A stretch of 26,422 bases of DNA from a virus, in IMG/VR virus record IMGVR_UViG_3300032285_001719, positions 1 to 26,422 of that record. The stretch is one strand, 5' to 3'. The notes under the pieces were generated by a model. It made no database searches, was not told the origin of the DNA, and saw only the letters and a list, made by a program, of their open reading frames with translations. Positions 5,024 to 15,200 of this stretch are shown here, piece by piece (position 1 is the first letter of the stretch; each line of letters starts with the position of its first letter). The position numbers and the translations under genes were made by a program.

Positions 5024-7483
5024 TTATTTTTTATCTTTACTTACTACACGAAAATCGGCTTCAAGAGTAGTATTCCAGCCTTCTTTTGATACGGTGTGTT
5101 TTGTATTTGTTATTTGAAATACGCCAACCTGATTATATATTTCTGGAATACCATCTAAGTTAAAATATTGGCCACAACGAAATCCACTAAATCCATCTAT
5201 AGTCAAACTAACTGATATTGGCGATGTTATTGGTTTATTTTTTTTCTTTTCAGATTTTTCTATATAATCTTGTATAAAATCTCTATCTTTATAGATTAGA
5301 GTTTCCATTCTATTACTTTTCGTATTTTCATCAATTAAAAAATTAACAGATTGGTTTTTTATAACTTCATTAAAATCTTGTATTTCTTTTGTTGCCTCTT
5401 CCTTTTTTTGGTCTTCGGTTGTTACACCGGTTTTGTTTGGGTCATTTTGTTTAGCTTTTTCTAAATTTTGTTTTATTTTTTTAAATTCAACATTATTTAT
5501 AGAATACCAACCATCCGCATTTCCAAATGTTGAATTATCAACGGCTTTATATACCGATACGGGTAATTCAATATAACCAGCATCAGTTGGTTTTTTTCCT
5601 TTATTTTCTTTTTCTAAATCAGCTAGAAATTTTCCAGAATTAAAAATAGTTCGCCCTGCTACAAGATTACTCATTTCAAAATTAAATGAAAATTCTTTAA
5701 CTATTGAATTTATTGTAGTTGGTTTGAATCTATATGTTTCGCTTGTATTTTGGATTTGAATATTATCAGGAGCCAATTTATAATCAATAATAGTTGCCGG
5801 ACCGTTTTCGTATTGTAATCCATAAACAAGTCTAAAAAGACCAAAGCTATTATTATTAATCGTTTCAAGAACTTTTTCTAAAAAATCAATACGTGTGTAT
5901 GTTTTTTTCCAATGATTTACAATCGTTTCATATTTTATAAATATATTCAATGCATTTCCCAATCTTTCATCAGGATTATTAGTTGATTGATGTAATACTT
6001 CACTTTCATTTGGTGTTGTTGGTGCTACTGCTGCTTTTAATTTTTTTTGTAAATGAAAATCATAGCCACCAATTTTTCCATTAGTCGTTTTTTTACGGTC
6101 TATTGATACTTCATTTGGTTCTGTTGGTTTTATATCCTTACCGCTCTTATCTTGTTTAATTTGTGGTGCATACAATTTTGGTAAATCTGCTCTTGGATAT
6201 ATAATATCTTCCGATGGCGATAGTATATATTTATTTGATGTAACCGGTATACATTCTATTTTTTTGCCGGCCTCATCTAACCATAATTGCTTTTGTAATT
6301 TAAAAAAATTTGTATCTAATCCATCATCCGATGCCTTTAAAACATAATTCATTAAAATATGTAATACGAATCGTAAAGATACATAGGACTTATCGGATGC
6401 AACTGTATCTTTTTGTTCTTTATTTATTTTTATAAAATTAAAAAAATCATCTTCCCAAGTTTTCTTTCCCTCAGGTAATTCATTTTTTGTAAATTCCATA
6501 AATAATTTTGAATCCAAATTAAAATCAACTATCATCTGCTGTAATATCTGGCTGTATGTTGTTAGTTCCGTTGGCGGTACTTTTTCATTACTAGTTTCTT
6601 TTCTTTTACTATGTGGTAATGCCAAGCTTATTTGATTTCCCTGCGATACTTCAAAATTTGCCATATATGTACCATCTGGCTCAACCGAAAATGAATAGTC
6701 TAAAACTTTTCCAGCAACTAAATCATATGATCCCAAACTACATTCAACACGAGTCATATATTCAGCGGCAGCTGTTGTATCGGATCTGTAATATTTTGAG
6801 AAATTATCACAAAAAGAGTCATATGTGCCATTTTTAGGAACTAATGCTTCTAATGGAGTTGCATATGTTGTAAAATCTATTTGTTTACCATTTTGATATG
6901 TATTTCTTTTTGTATCACGCGCTGTAACAGGATCATTTATATTTTGTATCTTTATATTAGTATTTAATAATGCTGTATCGCCCCATTCAATTAAAACATT
7001 CATACCAGGTTTCATAAAGAATAATTCAAACATTTCAAGCTGCTTTAATGTAAAACATCTAACAGCAATTTTTGCTGTTTTTAATGTATTATTAGCTCCA
7101 TCTGTATCTATATCTACTGTTTCTATTATTGGTGTAGATACTCTTCGTCCGGTTTCATTATCAACTTTTATATATTTACCATTAAAATCAAGTCCAACTA
7201 TTGTTTCTCCGGTTGAATATGATAATTCCAAATTGTTTATATTATTTGATATGATACATCCACTATATCCATCGGATTGATTTCCATCTAATAGTTTTTT
7301 TATTTCCTCTCTACGAGCGTTTTGATCTTGGTCTGCTATACCTTGCGACCCCTTAACTACCAATGCTCCCGATGTTAGTATTACAAATGGGCTTCTGTAA
7401 ATTGATTTTATAGGATTGGCTTCACGCTCCTCCATAACCTGGACAATCCACGGACTTAGTGGAGCAAAAAATGGGAATGGCAT
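5024..7483 (-). CDS. Baseplate hub protein (gp27 / gpD-like)
   Basis: This 819-residue protein opens with a proline- and phenylalanine-rich segment (MPFPFFAPLSPW), then a block at 135-168 with KTAKIAVRCFTLKQLEMFEL and PGMNVLIEWGD. Such blocks are typical of the first beta-barrel of tail hub proteins. The last 60 residues include FSGFRCGQYFNLDGIPEIYN and GVFQITNTKHTV.KEGWNTTLEADFRV. That is a common ending of the gp27/gpD/VgrG hub family, where a barrel closes the tube and carries the spike. Its place after the LysM/gp53-like gene and downstream of the tape measure supports a hub role. At 819 residues it is about twice T4 gp27, with a large low-complexity middle rich in Lys/Asn, so extra domains may be fused. 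Hub assignment is by motif and order; the exact T4 counterpart is uncertain. Confidence 0.6.
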   Translation of the reverse strand: MPFPFFAPLSPWIVQVMEEREANPIKSIYRSPFVILTSGALVVKGSQGIADQDQNARREEIKKLLDGNQSDGYSGCIISNNINNLELSYSTGETIVGLDFNGKYIKVDNETGRRVSTPIIETVDIDTDGANNTLKTAKIAVRCFTLKQLEMFELFFMKPGMNVLIEWGDTALLNTNIKIQNINDPVTARDTKRNTYQNGKQIDFTTYATPLEALVPKNGTYDSFCDNFSKYYRSDTTAAAEYMTRVECSLGSYDLVAGKVLDYSFSVEPDGTYMANFEVSQGNQISLALPHSKRKETSNEKVPPTELTTYSQILQQMIVDFNLDSKLFMEFTKNELPEGKKTWEDDFFNFIKINKEQKDTVASDKSYVSLRFVLHILMNYVLKASDDGLDTNFFKLQKQLWLDEAGKKIECIPVTSNKYILSPSEDIIYPRADLPKLYAPQIKQDKSGKDIKPTEPNEVSIDRKKTTNGKIGGYDFHLQKKLKAAVAPTTPNESEVLHQSTNNPDERLGNALNIFIKYETIVNHWKKTYTRIDFLEKVLETINNNSFGLFRLVYGLQYENGPATIIDYKLAPDNIQIQNTSETYRFKPTTINSIVKEFSFNFEMSNLVAGRTIFNSGKFLADLEKENKGKKPTDAGYIELPVSVYKAVDNSTFGNADGWYSINNVEFKKIKQNLEKAKQNDPNKTGVTTEDQKKEEATKEIQDFNEVIKNQSVNFLIDENTKSNRMETLIYKDRDFIQDYIEKSEKKKNKPITSPISVSLTIDGFSGFRCGQYFNLDGIPEIYNQVGVFQITNTKHTVSKEGWNTTLEADFRVVSKDKK

Positions 7484-7486
7484 AAC

Positions 7487-7789
7487 TTATTTATTTATCT
7501 TTTGTAAATTGTTTAATATAGTTGGTAAATCGGACGGTATTCTTAATTGTAAACCTTCCTTAACAAAGAAATTGGCATCATTAAGATTATTTGCTATAGC
7601 AATTACCCACCACATACCAGTATCATTATAGTATTTTTTAGCAAGTAAATCAAGTCTATCTCCGGCTTCCGATATTATATAAAAATCATTATCATTAGCC
7701 TTTACTCTTGGATATATAGTAGATTCCATATAACTTTTATTAGTATCTTCTTGCTTTATAGTTCTTGTATATAGGTATCTATTTGCCAT
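7487..7789 (-). CDS. LysM-domain baseplate protein (gp53-like)
   Basis: This 100-residue protein carries one LysM-like unit: EAGDRLDLLAKKYYNDTG, then MWWVIAIANNL, then LQLRIPSDL near the end. The 'GDRLD.LA..YY.D...WW.IA.AN' pattern is shared by T4 gp53-type baseplate wedge proteins and by LysM proteins at tail tips of other contractile machines (P2 gpX, type VI-like systems). There it links wedge or hub parts rather than degrading the cell wall. There is no signal peptide. It lies between the tube-initiator gene (3-base gap) and the hub gene (3-base gap), as expected for a baseplate cluster. Confidence 0.72.
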   Translation of the reverse strand: MANRYLYTRTIKQEDTNKSYMESTIYPRVKANDNDFYIISEAGDRLDLLAKKYYNDTGMWWVIAIANNLNDANFFVKEGLQLRIPSDLPTILNNLQKINK

Positions 7790-7792
7790 TGA

Positions 7793-9178
7793 TTATGCAT
7801 TTTTTACTCCTGTAAAATAATTATCATATTGGTTGCCGTCATCTTCGGATAAATCATAGTTATACATTCTTTGATTATTTGATTGAATTATTGAAGGATG
7901 CTCTATTATTTTCATTCCAAATGAAACATTGATTACAGTTGGATATGGTTTCGTATCTGTTCCATCTAAACTCTTATAAACAATATCTGCGGTGTTTCCC
8001 CAAGAAACATTATCCTCTATTGTAAATCCCAATGTATCAACTATTCCCAAAATATTACTATATAATCCATTTATTGTTAGATATATTAAATTTGGTGTAA
8101 AATATAATGGAGAGTATTGACTATTATTATAAGTTACAGCCCCAATATTTTTATCAGGAAAAACCAACTGTCTTAATTTATCTAGATTTTTTTTCATTGA
8201 GATTTTTGTATCATTATCCAAATAATACATTTTTAAATCAAACTTTAAACTACGTTCTACACCACCATATCTATAAAGATTGAATGGAGATCCAACATAT
8301 TTAAAAGAATTTATCTCTGGTGCAAAATCTTCTGAGATTCCTGATAATGTTCCTGGAAGTATTATATTATTATCCGGCTTGCCATAAACACCTATTAATA
8401 CATATGTTTGGTTTAGCTCGTTATTATTTGTTTTAAATTTATCAACATCATCTTTTTTAAGTTCTGTTTTTCCTGAATCGGATAAATTTGATAATACTTG
8501 CTTATTTATAATATCCCATTTTGAATTATCTCCATCGCCTTTTAACTTTCTTTCTTCAAGTCCTACTGTTGATAAGAACGTATCATCTCCTTTTAATCCA
8601 TAAACGGGTGCATACTCCGAATATTTATAAGTTTTTGTTCTTTCTTTATTTGTTATGGCATCTCTACCATATTTAGGTCCGTATGATGCAAGTTCGGTTG
8701 GCTTTTTTAATTTATTAATGTATGAATTAAAAGCGTTTTTTCCATTCTTACTTCCAAATTTATTTAAAGCTGCTATTGCCGCACTTTGAGCTTGTGCCGG
8801 ACTACTTACTGCGTTTTTTACAAAATTTGCCATTGCTGCCCCAGGAGAAGGTTCGGTTTTTACGAAAGCTTCTTCAAGATCATCAGCCGCATATCGTATT
8901 CCTTCTTTTGTTGATATTATTGATATGGGTTTTGTGAATGGTTTGTTATCCTTAAAAATGGTATCACTTGGTCTATTTGCTCCACCACCTATTAAACCAG
9001 ATGCAGCGCTTCCAATCAAATCCGCTACCGCATTTGGAGATGATGCGGCAAGTGCGGCTGCTCTTGGTGCATCTATAAGTCCCCTACTTTCAATAAGAGT
9101 AGTACCGGTAAGTCCATATATTTCTGTACTTTTACCTACCGTTTGCTTACTCTTAAATAAATCTAATATTGTGGCCAT
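7793..9178 (-). CDS. Tail-tube initiator / baseplate junction protein (gp48 or gp54-like, tentative)
   Basis: This 461-residue protein has an Ala/Ser-rich N-terminal region (about 1-130), a charged central part and a C-terminal domain. The C-terminal domain holds RSLKFDLKMYYLDND, LRQLVFPDKN, YFTPNLIYLTINGLYSNILG, VDTLGFTIEDNVSW and PTVINVSFGMKIIEHP. The strand pattern 'P..I.LTI.......G.....GF.I.D...W......P....V...' is typical of the tube-like domain of baseplate proteins that seed tube polymerisation, such as T4 gp48 and gp54. Position just after the tape measure matches the T4 order 29-48-54. The choice between gp48 and gp54, and even the fold, is inference. An ATATTTATA element lies 16 nt before the start. 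Confidence 0.5.
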   Translation of the reverse strand: MATILDLFKSKQTVGKSTEIYGLTGTTLIESRGLIDAPRAAALAASSPNAVADLIGSAASGLIGGGANRPSDTIFKDNKPFTKPISIISTKEGIRYAADDLEEAFVKTEPSPGAAMANFVKNAVSSPAQAQSAAIAALNKFGSKNGKNAFNSYINKLKKPTELASYGPKYGRDAITNKERTKTYKYSEYAPVYGLKGDDTFLSTVGLEERKLKGDGDNSKWDIINKQVLSNLSDSGKTELKKDDVDKFKTNNNELNQTYVLIGVYGKPDNNIILPGTLSGISEDFAPEINSFKYVGSPFNLYRYGGVERSLKFDLKMYYLDNDTKISMKKNLDKLRQLVFPDKNIGAVTYNNSQYSPLYFTPNLIYLTINGLYSNILGIVDTLGFTIEDNVSWGNTADIVYKSLDGTDTKPYPTVINVSFGMKIIEHPSIIQSNNQRMYNYDLSEDDGNQYDNYFTGVKNA

Positions 9179-9194
9179 AGTTATACGTTGTAAC

Positions 9195-9203
9195 TATAAA
9201 TAT
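9195..9203 (-). promoter_or_regulatory. ATATTTATA element before the tube-initiator gene
   Basis: The minus strand carries ATATTTATAG in the 50-nt gap after the tape measure stop, 16 nt before ATG 9178. No TTG lies at promoter spacing upstream, which argues against a simple host sigma-factor promoter and for a phage-specific element or an RNA-level signal. Confidence 0.4.
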
Positions 9204-9228
9204 CTATTATTGAAAAATGATTAGATTA

Positions 9229-12200
9229 TTATGTTCCCGCATCTTGCCCTTTGTTATTATCTTCACGTCTTTGTATCATTCTCATAACAGGCTTTCCATC
9301 TATCATAAGTTTAATTCTTCCTTCGGTTCCAGCTACAGAAGCATCTATTAATTTTTGTATTCCTTCATTTATAGCAACTAATTGTTTTACTTGTAAATTC
9401 AAATTTTTCATTGAATTATCCGTACTCATTGCGTAGGTTGCTATCTTATCTGCCCTAGCAATTACTCTCTGAGCATTACCATTAATATCAATTAATTTAT
9501 TATTTTCTGCCTTTTCTATTGAATTATTTTCAGATTGAAGTTCTTCTAATTTTTCGTTTGTATTTGTTTTTGTAACATTAGCTGCACTAGCTCCTATCAT
9601 ACTTGCAACTCCAAGAGGTTTTCCAGGATTTGCTTGCTTATCATTACTTTGTATATTGACTGTATTTGCTAATACGTTTTGTGTTTGTGTTTGTAATTGA
9701 TTTGCAAGTGTACTTATTGCTGATCCAAATGAACCTCCGGCATTAGTCGTACCGCCATTGGTTGTTTTACTTTGATTTAATATTTGAGAACCAATACCAA
9801 CTGAGGTTGCGTTTTTTGCTAAATTTGCTAATCCACCCGTTGTATTATTTACCGTTGCTGATTTATTATTTGCAGTTGCCCCAGCTACATTTCCTAAATT
9901 TGTTATTGCTGCTGCGTTTCCTAAATTTGTTGTTCCAACTGTTTTATTATTTGCTGTTGCTGCAGCTGTAGTTCCTAAATTTGTTACCGATTGTGATGTT
10001 GTATTTTTTTCCTCTTTTAAATTTGTTGTTGGCGATTGCATTATTTCAATCACTTTATCAAATTTTTCATTCATACTTGTAAAGTTGTTAGTATGACTTG
10101 TATCAAACCATGTCATCATACTATCAAGTTTACTATTCATTAATGCAAACTGATTTTGTTTACCCGTCTCAACCCAAGATATCAAAGTAACTAAATTAGT
10201 ATTCATACTTTGCAAAGTAGTATTCATAGCTTGCATCAATGTATACATTAATATACCACGAGTATCGGCTTGGGTTTGTATAAGTTTTAAAGTTGCTTCG
10301 GTAGAACCAGCGGTTGCTCCAGCTGCCGGAGCTGCTCCACCGGCGGGTACTACTCCTCCAGCCGGGGTTGCCTGTGGGGCTCCTGGAGTTACAACAACAG
10401 TTCCTGCTGGAGTAGCTGCTGGTGTACCAGCTACTACTGTTCCCGTTGGTGTAGTTGTTCCGGCTGGAACTTGTGCTCCCGTTAGTGACTTCATACCCTG
10501 TGTCAATGTTACACCGGTTCCTTGTAAATTTTTAGTTGCTGTATTTATGACATTTTTAACTTGGGATTCGCTTACTTTATTTGTCTTTTTATATTCCGTA
10601 AATGCCGTAGCATCCATATTTTTATAAGCATCAAATATTGCTATTTGCTTTTCATTCATACTCTGGCGTGCAGTTGTTACTGCTTGCTGTTCTTTTTCAG
10701 CAGCCATTTGTGACTGTTTTGCACTAGCCATTGCATTAGTCTTTTGCTTTTGACTTATATCTGCCAATTCAAAGTTTTGAACACCCATTCCCTTTATCAT
10801 TTCGGCATAGGTCTTACCTGTATATTCTCCCTTTGTAATCTTTCCGGTATTATCAATATTATTTTGGGCCTCAAGTATTTTTAGCTGTCTATCGCTATAT
10901 TGTTGCATTATACCCAGTTTCTCTGCTCCTATTTGTTTAGATTTATCAAATGTTGCAGCAGTTTCCGAATAGGTGACCTTTTGTCCTCCTACCATAACAC
11001 CATCCCCAAGCGTGTCTTTAAACAATATCATTTGTAAAAAACGAGTCGCTTCTATTAATTGAGCCAATACGGATTCTCTCCAAGTTGGTTCATCTCCGGC
11101 TATCGTTGCAAGTCTATCATTAGTTTGTTGATCTAATGCAAGCCGTGTATCAACGGATTTATTAATTGCTATTAAGTTTTCAAAAGCGGCTTTGTTTTCC
11201 TCTGCTTTTCTTTTTGCCTCTTCCATCTCCTTTACTCGTCTTTCTTCTTCTTCGGATTGAGAACTAAAAAAGTTATCAAAAATTCCTACAGCCGCACCAA
11301 CTATTCCACCAACAACACCACCCACAACATTCCCAATAACAGGAATAGCACTGCCAAGCACTAAACCATAACTTGCATATGTCGCTGCTTTTCCTGCAAC
11401 ATCTAACCACCGGCCGGTGTTTAATTGGCCCATATCACCATTCATTTCAGCCAATTTTTTTTCCATATCACCAAAGCCACTTAAAACAGCACCACCAATT
11501 CCCAATCCCATACCACCAACAGCTGTTCCGGAGAATAAAGAACTTTTCAAAGTTGAACCAAGAGAAGATTTGGCTACATTTACAGCAACATCCTCACCAA
11601 CCTCTGTTGCCATAGTTTTTCCTGCTTGTATTAAACTATCTTCGGCAATTTCAACTGTTATATTTTTTCCAGACTGAGCTAAAGCGTTTTCTCCAACTTC
11701 GGTTGCAACATTTTTTCCAGCTTGCATTGTAGCAACTTCGGCCGTTTCTGTTAATGCCTGTTTTCCGACTTGTTTACTGCTTTGGCCAATTAGAGTTTTT
11801 AACATATCCTTCATACCCTCAAATCCAGCATTTTGAGCAAGTTTTGTTCCACCAAATTCTAATGTTTTAATAACAGTATTTGCTGCCAATTCTCCAACTC
11901 CAGTAGCTACACCGGAAACACCAGCCCCAATCATACCAGCTTTTTTTGTAGCAGCAGTTGCTTGAGCCATTAACTGCGAATATTTGGTATTTGATGCCAT
12001 TATTTTTTGTATCTTTGATAGCATCTGTAATTGGTCTAATGGTTTAGCCAAAGCTCCAACACAAGAACATAAATTTGAAAACCCACTTTGCATTTCAGAT
12101 GAATTGGCGGCCATTAAGTTTGCATCAGGTGTGCTTTGTGTGACAACCGTTTGTTGCTGTTGTTGATCTTGTGCAACAGCGGCCGCATATTCATCTGGTG

Positions 12201-15200
12201 TTGGCACTTTATCACCACCACCACTTGCGGCATATGCGGTTGCTCCTATACCAACCAAACCAAGAGTTCCAACTATGGCCTTTGTGTAAATATTGCCGCC
12301 TTTCAAGAATCCCTTTTCAAGGCCTTCTTCTAGAGCTACTTCGGAACTTTGAACAAATTTTTTAGTTACGGTTTCTTCTAATTGTACTTCTCCCTCTTTT
12401 AAAAACGATTGTCCAACTTTTTGCTCGCCCGTTTTTAACGCAGTTTTTTCAACCGATTCAGTTGTTTTTTGTCCAGCAGATTTGAAAAATTTATTTTTTA
12501 AATAATTTCCAGTCAGAACAGATGCTCCACCACCTACAGCTGTTAGGATATTTTCCGAAAAGCCTTTGGTTACTTCTAACTGCTTTTGTTCTGCTGCCGC
12601 TTTTTTAATGAGTGGATTACTTGTTTCAGCATTTTTAAGTAAAGCGTCGTATGCCATTCCTAATTCATCTATAAAACGCTGTCTTGCTACTAATTCTTGA
12701 TCTAATGATACATCTATTTTTTTCTTTCTTTGATCAATTTCATTTTTAAGTTGATTTATTTCTTGCTCTATCTGTCTTTTTCTTATATCTTGTAACTTTC
12801 CACCTTTATCAGCTAGGAAATTTTCTAATACTTTTTGAGATGTTTGTGCATCAAGTATAGCCTGCTGTGCCGATATTTGAGCCTGTTCCGTGTTTAATAC
12901 CGATTGTGCTGCTACATTTCTTTTAAGATAGTCTTGGTTTGCTGCTCCTGCCTTTCCTTGTTTAAGTGGCCCTACTTCTGCTCCTTTATTTTGTGATATT
13001 TTTTGTAAAGAACTTAAATCCATTCCACCTAGAGCCTGTGATAGAGCTTCCTGTTGGAACATATCCATATCTTCCGGATTAAGTCCTTGTGCTTGTAATG
13101 ATTTTAATGCACCTTCGGTATCTCCTTCAGCAAACTTAGCTCTTACTTCGGAAAGGTCTACTTGCTCACCCAATAGAGTACTCAACTGCATTTCGGCTTT
13201 GATACTATCTTTATAGTTCATTACCATATTCTTACCAGCCTTAGCTACATCTCCAAAACTAACACCTAATGATTGTGCATATGCAACTTGCTTTGCTAAA
13301 GCAGGTCCACTTTTAATCTGATAGCCCAATGCTTCTTTTGATGCAGCTGCAACTTCAGTCATAAGATTTGATAGAGATATGCCGGCATTATCTGCCATAG
13401 CTCTCATACCCTCTTGCATATTCATTGCTACATCGGCACTTACCTTATCTGTTCTTTGGAAATATTCATTTATTTGTGCTATACTTTCTACAGATTGACC
13501 AGTTCTTTCAGCCATTATAGCCATATCAGCTGCTGCTTTTCCCGTTGGCATTTTTCCTGTAGCAGCTGCAGCTGTACTCATTGCCCCCGCTATTTTTTCA
13601 GCACTTATGCCTGCCATTTGTAATTGGGCTGCACCATATCCCACGCCGCCCAATTTATTACCAAATAATGCGGTTTTTGATGCGGCTCTAAATTGGGCGG
13701 CCGCCTGCTTCATAGAAGCTGAGAAGGAATTTGCTGCTCTTTCAGCAGCAAATGATGCATCATTTTGTAATTTTAGTATTTCTTCTTCATTATCTAGTTT
13801 ACTTTTTGCAGTTTCTAAATTTAGCTTATTCCTAATATTGCCAATATCTACTGCACTTTCTTTTTCCTGTTGCGCAATCTCTAAGTCTAATTTTTCGTAT
13901 TCTTTTAGTTTATATAAATCCGTTAAACTAACATCTTTTGCTGATTTTTTTAATTTCTCACCAGCTTTTCCGACCACATTTGTTATTTCACCAACGCCAC
14001 CACCACCATTTTGCTGAAGTTGTTGTAATGCATTTGTCATATTCGACTTCGCCTCAAATTCAACCTGAATAACACCCGCTTGTCTTAATGCATCTATTTG
14101 ATTTGAAATGCGTTCATTTTTCATTTCAATATCAACCTGCCACGGTGCTGCAAAATATTTTGTTGCAAGCGCTCCTACTGCTGCCATAAGCCCAACAAAA
14201 GCCATTTTTGCACCAGGAACATCTTTATTTGCTAGTTTTTTAATTACATTTCCAAGCTCATTTATACCAGGTATACCGCTACTACCAATTTCATCAATAA
14301 CGGACTCCAATCCTTCCATTTGTTTTTTGGATTTTTTGGCCGCTCCAACAAAAGATTGCATACTATTTCTAGCATTTGTAAAGGTTTTAACTAATTCCTT
14401 TCCTTCATTTGTTGATGTATCTATTTTAGAAATTAATTTTTCAAAATCTTCATCACTTTGTAATATTATCTTATTATATTCTTCTAAATTTATTTTACCT
14501 TCTGCTAGTTGTTTATTAGCATTTAATATGGAATATTCCATATCAACATACCCCGTAGAGGCTGCATCTACCTGTGATTTTAATTCTTTTTGATTTTTAG
14601 GAATAACAGATGATAATTGTCCTATACTATTGATAGTTGTTTTAATTGATTCTTGTCTAGCATTAACAATTTCAGATAATTTTTGTTGCTCTTTATAATC
14701 AGATGTAATGCTATCCATTATCTGATTTAAATTTTTTAAACCATCTATTCTGCTGATTTCAACATTTTTTGTTAAATTTTGAATATCAATTTGCTCACCA
14801 AGTTTTTGCTTTTGCTCAGTATATAATTTTACTAATTCTTTACCACTATCAGTTGATGTATCTATACTTTGGATTACTTTATCAAAACTTTTATATGCAT
14901 CTAATATAGATGAATTATATTCGTCTTGTGTTATTTTATTATTTAAAAGTTCTTTTTTAGAAGATAGTAATGTCTGCTCTACATTTATATAAGCTGATGC
15001 CGTGTTTTCCGCTTGTTCTTTTAGTTCTTTTTGATTTTCCGGTATCTTACTTATGGATGATGAAATATCATTAATATTTGATTTTATTTCTTCCTGCCTA
15101 CTATTTACTACTTCCGATAGTTCTTTATGTTGATTTAATCCATTTGTTATTGTAGATATGGCCTGGTTTAGTTCTGTATAGCCCTTTATCCTGCTGGCTT

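Noticed and set aside
9194-9203. TATAAATA on the plus strand as a T4-type late promoter firing rightward
   Set aside because: There are no plus-strand genes, and the same element recurs before minus-strand starts. It is therefore treated as a coding-strand ATATTTATA element instead.
13607-14593. Plus-strand open frames of 136 and 161 residues opposite the tape measure gene
   Set aside because: They lie wholly inside the long minus-strand coding sequence, have low-complexity Ser/Phe/Ala-rich translations typical of antisense shadows, and have no regulatory signals.
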